Assembly (NCBI RefSeq): GCF_041435335.1
Contig: NZ_CP108430.1
Coordinates: 4,619,501-4,683,500, forward strand
Source: Streptomyces sp. NBC_01283
GTDB taxonomy: Bacteria; Actinomycetota; Actinomycetes; Streptomycetales; Streptomycetaceae
Direction of reading: 5' to 3'
DNA length: 64,000 nt
Made by a program: the position numbers and the translations under genes. Positions 7,678 to 14,908 of this stretch are shown one piece after another. A model generated the notes under the pieces. That model had not been told where the DNA came from. It did no database searches and saw only the letters and a list, made by a program, of their open reading frames with translations. The stretch's first letter is position 1, and each line of letters opens with the position of its first letter.

Positions 7678-7829
7678 AGCTCCCATCCCGTCTGCCGTCG
7701 ACCCACACACCGTGGAGTGGGCGTGGTTCAGGGCGTCAAGGTGGAGCGCGCCACTGTACGAACGACCTTGACGCCCTGGGCCGCGTCCGCTCGGCTCTGC
7801 CTGGGTCGATGGCAGACGGGATGGGAGCT
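7678..7829 (+). repeat. 152-bp imperfect palindrome (candidate single-strand origin or structured RNA)
   Basis: Arm 7678-7742 (starting AGCTCCCATCCCGTCTGCC) pairs without a gap with arm 7765-7829 around a 22-nt centre. 53 of 65 positions are Watson-Crick paired. Seven of the twelve mismatches are G:T/G:U pairs when the + strand folds (60 of 65 paired), whereas they become A:C on the minus strand. The interval 7631-8129 has no gene besides this and a GC-rich repeat. Confidence 0.75.
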
Positions 7830-7982
7830 TCCTACGCCCGCCCCATTCGCCCGGCACTCGCAAGCGGCGCCCCCGCCATCCCAGAGTCAGAGCGCCCCCG
7901 CCGGAGGCATGTCCTTGACCAGGGCCGCCATGGTTACGGTGTTCGGCTCATGGCCCCGGGCCTTATCCATGTGTGGGCGGGC

Positions 7983-8073
7983 GTCGGCGCAGCCGGGGCG
8001 GAGCGGGCCGGAGGCAGGAGCGGCAGCCCCGAGCGGAGCCGGGAAGCCCGCCCGGCGGAGCGGAGCGCAGCCG
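7983..8073. repeat. GC-rich GCGGAGC repeat tract
   Basis: The tract is full of GGAGC/GCGGAGC units, with CGCAGCCGGG at both ends, just past the Nudix gene end. It may act as a weak transcript end; no reading frame here is convincing. Confidence 0.4.
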
Positions 8074-8129
8074 GGTGCTTGATGAGGTAGAGAAACTCGT
8101 AACAGCTCTTCGACCCACGGGCAGTTGGC

Positions 8130-8570
8130 CTAGTTGCCGTCCGGCTCGATGAGCTTGCGGCCGTCATGGGTTCGGATGTGGGGCACCAGGTCGTCGGTCA
8201 GGGCATCTGCGATGCGGACGCTGTGGGCCTCACTCATCTTGGTCATGGCTTCGTCCGGGGGTAGCCACTCCACAGCGGTCGACTCGTCCGAGAGCTGTTC
8301 GCGACCACCATTCGGCCGACATCGGAAGGCCAGGGCGACGACACCCATCGTCATGTTCTTGTAGACCCCGGTGAGCCGCTCGACGTGCACCTTGATCCCG
8401 GTCTCTTCATAGACCTCGCGGCACACCCCAACCTCGATCTTCTCGTCCCTCTCAAGCACACCGCCTGGCGGTTCCCACCGCCCGTTGTCGGCACGACGGA
8501 TCACCAGCACGCGTCCGTCCTCACGTATGACGACCCCCACCACGGATACCGAATGTAGGGATTTGCGCAC
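8130..8570 (-). CDS. Nudix hydrolase, probable Pif (transfer immunity) homologue
   Basis: 146 aa. The Nudix box is complete: G-x5-E-x7-REVYEETGI within GGVLERDEKIEVGVCREVYE (about residues 36-58), so it can bind a metal-pyrophosphate. In pSAM2 the immunity factor Pif, which blocks redundant conjugation into a cell that already carries the element, contains a Nudix motif and sits near korSA. This gene is next to and divergent from a KorSA-like GntR gene, so a Pif role is likely; a housekeeping nucleotide pyrophosphatase is the alternative. ATG 8570 is used. The Nudix call is sure, the Pif role is inference from position. Confidence 0.85.
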   Translation of the reverse strand: MRKSLHSVSVVGVVIREDGRVLVIRRADNGRWEPPGGVLERDEKIEVGVCREVYEETGIKVHVERLTGVYKNMTMGVVALAFRCRPNGGREQLSDESTAVEWLPPDEAMTKMSEAHSVRIADALTDDLVPHIRTHDGRKLIEPDGN

Positions 8571-8632
8571 TCTGTGAATTCCTTCCGCTCTTGTCTTCGC
8601 GCTCGGTGGTAGTCACCGGTACGGTGGAACCA

Positions 8633-8640
8633 CCCTAGGG
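8633..8640. promoter_or_regulatory. CCCTAGGG operator candidate before the GntR gene
   Basis: CCCTAGGG lies 5 bp before the GGAGG site of the GntR gene, in the 86-bp divergent interval to the Nudix gene. The same rare 8-mer occurs twice over the promoter at 9497-9525, suggesting one repressor acts at both and on itself. Confidence 0.55.
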
Positions 8641-8656
8641 ACCTGGAGGCTGATCG

Positions 8657-9394
8657 ATGCCCGAAACGGCGCGGCAGATCGCCGACGACCTGCGGGCACG
8701 GATCGATGATGGTGAGTTCGGGCCTGGTGCTCGACTCCCAGGGGAGCCCGCGCTCGTCAGGGAATACGGCGTGGCCAAGATGACAGCGAGCGGCGCACTG
8801 AAACTGCTCGTGGCGGAAGGTGCTGCGGTCTCACGCCCCGGCTCCGGCACGTACGTGCGGGAGTTCAAGCCGATCCTTCGTGACGCCACGAAGCGCCTTT
8901 CGCGGGAACGGCGGGATGCGGGTGAGTCGATCTGGTCGAGCGATGTCGGCGAGCGCCCAATGACCGTCGCCGATCTGGAGGTTCGCGAGGAGGAGGCTCC
9001 TCGTTGGGCGGCCCGCGCGCTTGGGCTCGATGAAGGTGCGCGCGTGGTTGTGCGCAGTCGGCGGTACCTAGTGGACGATGAGCCGGTGCTCAGGGCTGTC
9101 TCCTATCTGTCTGCCGATCTGGTGCGAGGGTCTCGTATCGCTCAACCTGACCCCGGCGAGGGCGGTATCTATAAGCGCCTGGCGGAGCTTGGAGCTGAAC
9201 CCGTTCGCTTCGGCGAGGACCTGCGAGCTCGTATGCCCAACTCTGAGGAAGCATCGGCTCTGGCCATCCTTCCGGGGACGCCAGTGATCGAGATTTGTCG
9301 AACGGCCCTCACATCGGAGGGGCGCGCGGTCGAGGTCAACCGGATGCTGCTGGATGCTGGCGCCTACGCCCTGCGCTACACCTTCGACAGCTGA
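8657..9394 (+). CDS. GntR/HutC-family repressor, KorSA-like
   Basis: 245 aa from ATG 8657 (GGAGG 7 nt upstream). The winged helix-turn-helix is N-terminal (ARQIADDLRARIDDGEFGPG, LPGEPALVREYGVAKMTASGAL, SRPGSGTYVRE; about residues 4-70), and the C-terminal UTRA ligand domain covers about 95-240 (RWAARALGLDEGARVVVRSR, VEVNRMLLDAGAYALRYTF). In pSAM2, KorSA of this family represses the activator of replication and transfer and so keeps the element integrated. Position between pif-like and transfer genes fits. CCCTAGGG sites beside it suggest autoregulation. A terminator closes the gene. Confidence 0.9.
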   Translation: MPETARQIADDLRARIDDGEFGPGARLPGEPALVREYGVAKMTASGALKLLVAEGAAVSRPGSGTYVREFKPILRDATKRLSRERRDAGESIWSSDVGERPMTVADLEVREEEAPRWAARALGLDEGARVVVRSRRYLVDDEPVLRAVSYLSADLVRGSRIAQPDPGEGGIYKRLAELGAEPVRFGEDLRARMPNSEEASALAILPGTPVIEICRTALTSEGRAVEVNRMLLDAGAYALRYTFDS

Positions 9395-9424
9395 CGCTCC
9401 ATCAGAATTTAAGCAAGTGAACAC

Positions 9425-9450
9425 AAAGGCCCACTTCGGTGGGCCTTTTT
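9425..9450 (+). terminator. Rho-independent terminator after the GntR gene
   Basis: AAAGGCCCAC-TTCG-GTGGGCCTTT with a T5 run: a textbook stem with a stable UUCG loop. It isolates the repressor gene from the transfer operon. Confidence 0.92.
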
Positions 9451-9496
9451 GCTGTGCCCTTGAGTCGCTTTGTGACGGCACCCTTGAAAAGGATGG

Positions 9497-9539
9497 TTGA
9501 CCTCCCTAGGGAGGTGCGCTTCAATCTCCCTAGGGAGGT
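9497..9539 (+). promoter_or_regulatory. Transfer-operon promoter overlapped by two CCTAGG palindromes
   Basis: TTGACC (9497-9502) and TTCAAT (9520-9525) are 17 bp apart. The palindrome ACCTCCCTAGGGAGGT (9500-9515) fills the spacer, and CTCCCTAGGGAG (9526-9537) covers the expected transcription start. Their centres are 24 bp apart, about two helical turns or slightly more. A repressor bound there would block RNA polymerase; the GntR product is the likely one. Confidence 0.75.
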
Positions 9540-9580
9540 TGATTCCACTCCCGCTCTCACCCTCTGTGAGGAGAACTTCC

Positions 9581-9910
9581 ATGCCGTCCTTCAAGATCGA
9601 CGTTTCGACCGCTGTGGTGTTCGTGGCGACCGCCCCGACGCCCAAGGTCATCAACAAGCAGACCGGCGAGCGGGCCATGGACCGGGAAACCGGCGCGGCT
9701 CTGTCGACGGTGGGCCTGCTCATCTCGGACGAGGGAGAGGGGAACCTCTACCAGGTGACTGTGCCGGAGACGGGTATCCCGGAGAGCCTGACGCCGGGCA
9801 TGCATGTCTCGGTGGTCGGCCTCAAGGCGCGTGACTGGGAGAACGAGTTCAACGGCCAGAAGCGCCACGGCATCTCCTTCCGTGCCGTCGCCATCACGAC
9901 GGGGTCCTGA
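9581..9910 (+). CDS. SCO3933-family element regulatory/transfer protein
   Basis: 109 aa. ATG 9581 follows GTGAGGAGAAC. The protein (SFKIDVSTAVVFVATAPTPK ... YQVTVPETGIPESLTPGMHV ... ISFRAVAITTG) looks like a compact beta-barrel, possibly an OB-like fold. It is found as the first gene of the transfer operon in many AICEs and is named after SCO3933. Its biochemical function is unknown to me. It lies 2 bp upstream of the translocase gene, so the two are coupled, and its promoter is operator-controlled. Confidence 0.75.
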   Translation: MPSFKIDVSTAVVFVATAPTPKVINKQTGERAMDRETGAALSTVGLLISDEGEGNLYQVTVPETGIPESLTPGMHVSVVGLKARDWENEFNGQKRHGISFRAVAITTGS

Positions 9911-9912
9911 TC

Positions 9913-11253
9913 ATGGAGAACCTGACCGGCTGGTTACTGCTTGCCGCTGTCGCGGCGGTCGCCGGTGGACTCGGCTTCGCGAAGGTCCGCGCTCCTCGCG
10001 TGTACTGGTCGCTGGTCGGCCTGCCGCTCACCTGGGGCCGGTTCATGCTGACCTACCGCTCCACGATGGAGGTCTGCGGGCTCACGGTGCAGCCCTCGGG
10101 CCTGCGGGCGTTCATGACCCGCAACGTGGCCCGGCGGGAGGTTCGGCCGCAGCCCCCGAAGGTCCGCCGGGTGCGGCCCACCTCCACCGGACTACGAATC
10201 TCCCTGCGGCTCCCCGCCGGGCTGGAACCAGCGGATCTGGCGGCGGCCTCTGAACGGCTGCGGCACGCGTGGGGAGTTCGCTCGGTAATCGTGCGGGAGA
10301 CCCGTCCAGGCATCGTCGAACTCCGGATGACCGGCTATGACGTCCTTGCCCGGGTCCGCATGCCGCGCTCGAAGGTCGACGGCCCGATGGTCGTTCCCGT
10401 CGCGCTGCGGGAGGACGGCTCGGTGTTCGCCCGGGACTATCCCCAGGTGCCGCACGCCCTGACGCTCGGTGCCAACCAGTCGGGCAAGTCGATGTATCAG
10501 CGCAACCTGGTCGCCGGTCTGGCGAAACTGCCAGTGGGGCTGGTCGGCATCGACTGCAAGCGCGGGGTGGAACAGAGCCGGTACGCCCCTCGCCTGTCGG
10601 CGCTGGCGACCACCCCCCAAGAGGCCGGACGCCTGCTGGACGCACTGGTCATCGAGATGGAAGACCGCTTCGACCTGCTCAGCCTGCACGGCGCCTCCGA
10701 CCTGTGGGACCTGCCGGAGGATGCCCGCCCGGTGCCGCTGGTGGTCCTGGTCGACGAGGTCGCCGAACTCTTCCTCGTGGCCGCCAAGAAGGATGAAGCG
10801 GCCCGGGACCAGATGGTCATGCAGATGGTCCGGCTCTCGCAGATGGCCCGCGCGATCGGCATCTACCTGGAGATCTGCGGGCAGCGCTTCGGCTCCGAAC
10901 TCGGCAAGGGCGCCACCACACTCCGAGCCCAGCTCACCGGCCGCGTCGTGCACCGCGTCAACGACAAACAGACCGGTGAGATGGGCCTGGGGGACATCGC
11001 CCCTGAAGCGGTCCAGGCTGTGACCACCATCGCACCGGATCGCCCCGGGGTGGCGGTGGCCGGTGACTCCTCCGGCGGCTGGTCCCGTATCCGCACTCCC
11101 GCCATGACGCCCGCTGAGGCTGCGGCTATCTGCCGGGAGTTCACTCATCTCACTCCCGAGCTGGCCTTCTTGGCCCCCTTCCGGCCGCTCGTGCGCCCCG
11201 AGCCGCCGGAGCCTGCCCCGCCGCTGGTGAATCCACGGCCGGTCACCGAGTAA
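9913..11253 (+). CDS. FtsK/SpoIIIE-type DNA translocase (TraB/TraSA-like conjugation protein)
   Basis: 446 aa. Two N-terminal membrane segments (about residues 5-23 and 30-50) precede a soluble region and an FtsK/SpoIIIE ATPase domain with Walker A GANQSGKS (about 186-193) and Walker B LVVLVDEVAEL (about 276-286). In Streptomyces a single hexameric protein of this kind moves double-stranded DNA between mycelial cells, with no relaxase or type IV secretion system. It is the element's transfer motor. It is shorter than chromosomal FtsK, as TraB proteins are. A short Pro-rich tail (PEPPEPAPPLVNPRP) ends it. Confidence 0.93.
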   Translation: MENLTGWLLLAAVAAVAGGLGFAKVRAPRVYWSLVGLPLTWGRFMLTYRSTMEVCGLTVQPSGLRAFMTRNVARREVRPQPPKVRRVRPTSTGLRISLRLPAGLEPADLAAASERLRHAWGVRSVIVRETRPGIVELRMTGYDVLARVRMPRSKVDGPMVVPVALREDGSVFARDYPQVPHALTLGANQSGKSMYQRNLVAGLAKLPVGLVGIDCKRGVEQSRYAPRLSALATTPQEAGRLLDALVIEMEDRFDLLSLHGASDLWDLPEDARPVPLVVLVDEVAELFLVAAKKDEAARDQMVMQMVRLSQMARAIGIYLEICGQRFGSELGKGATTLRAQLTGRVVHRVNDKQTGEMGLGDIAPEAVQAVTTIAPDRPGVAVAGDSSGGWSRIRTPAMTPAEAAAICREFTHLTPELAFLAPFRPLVRPEPPEPAPPLVNPRPVTE

Positions 11254-11340
11254 CAGCGCATCCCCGCTTCCCGGTCGGCGTGACCATCTCGCGCCACGTC
11301 CCTACCCGCCCCATGCCAAAAGCCAGATGGGAGACCGCTC

Positions 11341-11517
11341 ATGGCCGTACGCAAGCCCGCCGCCAAGCCCCGGGTCAAGAAGTGCTCGGAGTGCAAGGGC
11401 AAGGGCGAGATCACCGAAACCGTCCGGGTCGGCGCCCGCAAGGGACGCGCCACCGCCAACCAGCAGACCGCCTTGTGCACCAAGTGCTGGGGCACCGGCG
11501 AAGCGCTCCAGGACTGA
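11341..11517 (+). CDS. Mini-protein with two DnaJ-type CxxCxGxG knuckles
   Basis: 58 aa, ATG behind GGGAG. Two zinc-knuckle halves are present, CSECKGKGE and CTKCWGTGE, spaced by a basic RVGARKGRATANQQ loop. The pattern matches half of the DnaJ cysteine-rich domain, so it should bind one zinc and perhaps a protein or nucleic acid. It belongs to the transfer operon. I know no function; related small proteins occur in other AICEs. Confidence 0.7.
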   Translation: MAVRKPAAKPRVKKCSECKGKGEITETVRVGARKGRATANQQTALCTKCWGTGEALQD

Positions 11518-11549
11518 ACACCCGCCGCCAACAGGAGAGGAACCCCGTG

Positions 11550-11720
11550 ATGGCTCTGTTCGGAAAGTCGCCGCGTACCGCTGAGTCCACGCCTGAGGAC
11601 GAGTGCCCGCAGTGCTGGAGGCACGCCCATGACCGCACGGTGCACAGGGGCCTGAGGGGGGACTGCCCGCAGTGCGTGGACCACATGGTCAACGGGTGCC
11701 CCGGCTTCGACCGACGCTGA
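11550..11720 (+). CDS. Small CPxC zinc-binding protein
   Basis: 56 aa (GTG 11547 directly before ATG 11550 is an equally good start; GGAGAGG lies upstream). It contains ECPQCW and DCPQCVDHMVNGCPG, four to five Cys with His residues between, typical of a zinc ribbon. Same operon as its neighbours. Function unknown. Confidence 0.65.
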   Translation: MALFGKSPRTAESTPEDECPQCWRHAHDRTVHRGLRGDCPQCVDHMVNGCPGFDRR

Positions 11721-11787
11721 CCGCGCCGGGGTGGGCGACAGGACACGAATCCCCGCCCTGGCTCAACCCCACGAAGGAGGTGAGGAC

Positions 11788-12441
11788 ATGAACCGCTCGA
11801 TCCGCGTGGATGCGGTGCTCGTGCAAGCCGTCATCGCCGGTGCGCTGTCCTTCGCTCACCTGCATGACCTTGCCGCCGCTGCCGGACAAGACGGCTGGAA
11901 AGCCTGGGCCTACCCGATCTCGGTTGACCTGCTGTTGGTCGCCGCCTGGCGTCGGCTCCGGGCCGGTGGACCGTCCCGGCTGGCCTGGTGCTGGTTCGTG
12001 GTCGCCCTGGTGGCCTCGCTGGGCGCCAACGTGGCCACCGCCGGATTCCTGGACATGCAGCACCCCCCGGCCTGGCTGCGGTTCGGCGTTGCCGGATGGC
12101 CCGCGCTGGCCTTCCTCGGCGGCACACTCTTGGCCCACTCACCCAACCCGGCTGGGGACCGGGTGCCGGTTCCGCCGGCGCCCGCAGCCCCGGCCCCCGC
12201 ACCTGAAAATCCCACCCCGGACCCGGAACCCGAGCACGAAGAGATCCCCATTTCCGAGCCGGTTGCAGCGCTGCCCGAAGCGGTGGCCCCTGCGGTTCCC
12301 CCGGCGCTCATCGAGCACGCCCGGAAGGTCGCAACCGAGCACCACACACGGACCGGAACCCGGATCGACGCGGCCACCCTGCGCGCCCGGCTCGGGGTCC
12401 CCGAAGCACTCGCCAGCACGCTCGTCGCCCAACTCGCCTGA
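11788..12441 (+). CDS. DUF2637 membrane protein (SpdB-type, spread)
   Basis: 217 aa. ATG 11788 follows GAAGGAGGTGAG. Four membrane segments are visible (AVLVQAVIAGALSFAHL; AWAYPISVDLLLVAAW; LAWCWFVVALVASLGANV; FGVAGWPALAFLGGTLL), followed by a Pro/Glu linker and a C-terminal helix-turn-helix-like part (DAATLRARLGVPEALASTLV). DUF2637 proteins are recurrent in Streptomyces mobile elements and are associated with intramycelial spread of plasmids. The C-terminal DNA-binding-like segment may link the element to the membrane; that is inference. Confidence 0.82.
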   Translation: MNRSIRVDAVLVQAVIAGALSFAHLHDLAAAAGQDGWKAWAYPISVDLLLVAAWRRLRAGGPSRLAWCWFVVALVASLGANVATAGFLDMQHPPAWLRFGVAGWPALAFLGGTLLAHSPNPAGDRVPVPPAPAAPAPAPENPTPDPEPEHEEIPISEPVAALPEAVAPAVPPALIEHARKVATEHHTRTGTRIDAATLRARLGVPEALASTLVAQLA

Positions 12442-12459
12442 CACGAGAGGAGATCCACC

Positions 12460-12648
12460 ATGCCTCGCCCGAACCGCTTCTACGACCTGATCCTTATCGG
12501 TCCCGTCAAGGTCGCCAGCTACAAGGACGGACGCGGACGCACCAAGCACACTGCCGCCTGCACGGCTCCGAACTGCGGCTTCTCCACCGAGCATGGCAAT
12601 CGCTCGGCGGCTGAACTCGCGGCCCGCACCCACCGCTGCACGGTCTGA
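12460..12648 (+). CDS. Mobile element transfer protein (SpdA-like)
   Basis: 62 aa behind GAGAGGAG. It is a small basic protein with a putative zinc site (CTAPNC ... THRC) and a conserved NRFYDLILIGPVKVASY opening seen in AICE spread loci. It lies between DUF2637 and SpdD genes. Biochemical role unknown; it is usually annotated as a mobile element transfer protein. Confidence 0.75.
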   Translation: MPRPNRFYDLILIGPVKVASYKDGRGRTKHTAACTAPNCGFSTEHGNRSAAELAARTHRCTV

Positions 12649-12665
12649 CGAGGGAGCGCCGTCCC

Positions 12666-13046
12666 ATGCGACTGCCTGACGAACAGTTCCGTGCCGGTCA
12701 CATCCCCGCCGATCTCTACGAGCGTCTTCCGCCCGGCACCGACCCGCGAGCGGTCGTGATCGTGCAGGAGGCCCCCCGCTCCTACAAGGGCCCGATCCTG
12801 CTCACCCTGGCCATCACCGCAGGATGCGCGGTCGTGCTGCTGGTGCTCGCCTTCGTCGTCCAGATCATCGCCGCATCCATCATCGCGGTCCTTTCCGCGA
12901 GCTGCGGTCTCAGCTACACGCTCAACCGCGCATCCAAGAGCAGCGGTTCATCCGGCCGCACCTCCAAGGGCCGCTCCCGCTCACCTCGCAGGCGCCCTAC
13001 GCGCTCACGGCCTGTTCGGTCCAAGAGTCGCTCTCGCAGGTACTAG
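12666..13046 (+). CDS. SpdD-like spread protein
   Basis: 126 aa. An N-terminal soluble part (LPPGTDPRAVVIVQEAPR) is followed by a hydrophobic double segment (about residues 43-81: ILLTLAITAGCAVVLLVLAF, IIAASIIAVLSASCGLS) and a very basic Arg/Ser tail (SRSPRRRPTRSRPVRSKSRS) that could bind DNA. It matches SpdD-type proteins needed for pock formation and plasmid spread in Streptomyces. It begins 17 bp after the preceding gene. Confidence 0.78.
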   Translation: MRLPDEQFRAGHIPADLYERLPPGTDPRAVVIVQEAPRSYKGPILLTLAITAGCAVVLLVLAFVVQIIAASIIAVLSASCGLSYTLNRASKSSGSSGRTSKGRSRSPRRRPTRSRPVRSKSRSRRY

Positions 13047-13138
13047 CGCCCCCCGGGGCGGCCTCGGTCGCCAAACTTCCGCCGCCCCGGACGGCTCCGC
13101 CCATCCAGATCCAACGGACCCGAAAGGGAAGTCCCATC

Positions 13139-13321
13139 ATGGCCCAGCCCACTCCTGCCCGTCGTATCTGCCGCGACTGCGACGGCTTTGCCACCGTCGC
13201 CATCACCACCGGCGCCCGCAACCGCGACGGCTCCCGCGTGACCCTTCAGGCCGACTGCCGCACCTGCAACGGCCACGGTCACACCACCCCGGCCGCCGCC
13301 TTCGCTCGCGCCGGACGGTGA
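13139..13321 (+). CDS. Mini-protein with paired CxxCxG zinc knuckles
   Basis: 60 aa, ATG 13139 with AAAGGGA upstream. CRDCDGFA and CRTCNGHGH are two DnaJ-type halves separated by about 26 residues, as in the 58-aa protein earlier in the operon, though the sequences are otherwise different. It ends 7 bp before repSA. Function unknown. Confidence 0.68.
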   Translation: MAQPTPARRICRDCDGFATVAITTGARNRDGSRVTLQADCRTCNGHGHTTPAAAFARAGR

Positions 13322-13328
13322 CCTGCTG

Positions 13329-14723
13329 ATGACCGACACCGCCACCATGGCGGGCCTGGACCCGGCCACCCTCATCGACATCCTGAGGGTGGCCGGATCT
13401 CCCGGCTTCGACCGCGTCCAAGACCAGATCCGCCGCACCGGCGGCTGCTCCGACCCGATCCACCTCCAGGGCGCCACCGTCACCCGCGACCGCACCACCG
13501 GACAGGCCCTCTACTCCTACTCCACCGAGCACGAACCCGGCGGCAGACTCCGGGTCGCCTGCGGCAACCGCCGTGCCTCGCGCTGCCCCTCGTGCGCCTG
13601 GACCTACGCCGGGGACACCTACCACCTGATCCGTGCCGGTCTCGTCGGCGACCCGGACAAGGGCACCCCGCACACCGTGCGCGAACACCCCCGCGTCTTC
13701 GCCACCCTCACCGCACCCAGCTTCGGCCCGGTCCACAATCGGCCTGGCTCCCGTGCCTGCCGCTGCGGCACCCGGCACTCGGAGGACGCATCCGAGCTGG
13801 GCACCCCGCTCGACCCGGAGACCTACGACTACGCGGGCTCGGTGCTGTGGAACAACCACGCCTCCGAGCTGTGGCGCTTCTTCACGATCTACCTGCGCCG
13901 CGAGATCGCCGCCCGCGCCGGGCTCACCCAGAATGCCGCGAAGGAACAGGCCCGGCTGTCCTTCGGCAAGGTCGCCGAGTACCAGAAGCGCGGTGCGATC
14001 CACTTCCACGCCGTGATTCGGTTCGACGGTCCAGAGGGACCCGACACCCCGCCCCCGCTCTGGGCAACCCTCCAGCTGCTCACCGACGCCATTCATGCCG
14101 CCGCGTCCCGTGTTCGTGTCGACCTATTGGCTTCCGGCGACCAGCCCGCCCGCGTCCTGCGCTGGGGTGACCGGCTCGACGTCCAGCCGGTCAAAGCGTT
14201 CGGCGACGGCTCCGAGATCACGGAACAGGCCGTGGCCTCCTACGTCGCGAAGTACGCCACCAAGGCCGCCGAGACCACCGGCACCGTCGACCGCCGCATC
14301 GGCAACAAGGAGGCTCTGGCCCTGCTTGGCGTGCCCGACCACCCCCGACGGCTCATCGAAGCCTGCCTCGACCTCCACCACGCCTACCCAGACCGCAAGC
14401 TCCGCGACTGGGCCCACATGCTCGGCTTCCGTGGCCACTTCTCCACCAAGTCGCGCCGCTACTCGACCACCCTCGGCGCCCTGCGCCAGGTCCGCGCCGA
14501 CTACCGCGCCGCTCAACACCGTGCCGCCCTCGGGCTGCCCGACCCCGGCGACATCCCGGAGGAGACCACCCTCACCCTCGCCCACTGGACCTACGCCGGG
14601 CACGGCCACACCCCCGGCGAATCCTGGCTGGCGGCCAACATCCGCCGCGACATCGAGCAGAACCGCGAACTCGCCCGCGAGGAGAAAGCCACGCTCCTCG
14701 ACATGGAAGGAGCCGTCACGTGA
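13329..14723 (+). CDS. repSA: RepSA-type rolling-circle replication initiator
   Basis: 464 aa. It nicks the excised circular element at its double-strand origin and starts rolling-circle replication. Motif I is FATLTAPSFG (about residue 123), the metal-binding HUH-type motif is IHFHAVIRF (about 222-230) and the tyrosine motif is YVAKYATKA (about 304). An N-terminal Cys cluster (CGNRRASRCPSCAW; CRCGTR) probably binds zinc. The length and motifs match pSAM2 RepSA. Its stop overlaps the xis start (GTGA), so translation is coupled. Confidence 0.92.
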   Translation: MTDTATMAGLDPATLIDILRVAGSPGFDRVQDQIRRTGGCSDPIHLQGATVTRDRTTGQALYSYSTEHEPGGRLRVACGNRRASRCPSCAWTYAGDTYHLIRAGLVGDPDKGTPHTVREHPRVFATLTAPSFGPVHNRPGSRACRCGTRHSEDASELGTPLDPETYDYAGSVLWNNHASELWRFFTIYLRREIAARAGLTQNAAKEQARLSFGKVAEYQKRGAIHFHAVIRFDGPEGPDTPPPLWATLQLLTDAIHAAASRVRVDLLASGDQPARVLRWGDRLDVQPVKAFGDGSEITEQAVASYVAKYATKAAETTGTVDRRIGNKEALALLGVPDHPRRLIEACLDLHHAYPDRKLRDWAHMLGFRGHFSTKSRRYSTTLGALRQVRADYRAAQHRAALGLPDPGDIPEETTLTLAHWTYAGHGHTPGESWLAANIRRDIEQNRELAREEKATLLDMEGAVT

Positions 14724-14908
14724 CCACCGCCGTACCCGAGTTGCTGACCGTGCCCGATGTCATGGCGCGACTCAAGGTAGGTCGGACCAAGGTCTACGAC
14801 CTGATCCGCACGCACCGTCTGGTGTCCATCAAGGTCGACGGGTGCCGCCGTATCCCGGACCAGGCGGTTCGCGACTTCATCACCGGTCAGATCGGGGAGG
14901 CTGCCTGA
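14720..14908 (+). CDS. xis: Excisionase (MerR-like helix-turn-helix)
   Basis: 62 aa from GTG 14720, overlapping the repSA stop. LLTVPDVMARLKVGRTKVYD is a winged helix-turn-helix opening typical of excisionases, and RIPDQAVRDFI ends the domain. It directs Int towards excision. Its last base overlaps the int start (TGATG), giving a repSA-xis-int block as in pSAM2. Confidence 0.92.
   Translation: MTTAVPELLTVPDVMARLKVGRTKVYDLIRTHRLVSIKVDGCRRIPDQAVRDFITGQIGEAA

Noticed and set aside
7488..8090. 200-codon plus-strand frame in the left part of the element
   Set aside because: It runs through the large palindrome and the GC-rich GGAGC tract; composition is not protein-like and there is no ribosome binding site.
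12220..13819. Three GACCCGGA octamers (12220, 13650, 13812), like the TraB recognition repeats of pSVH1
   Set aside because: They are scattered, lie in coding frames as Asp-Pro-Glu/Asp codons and are not clustered, so they do not form a transfer locus.
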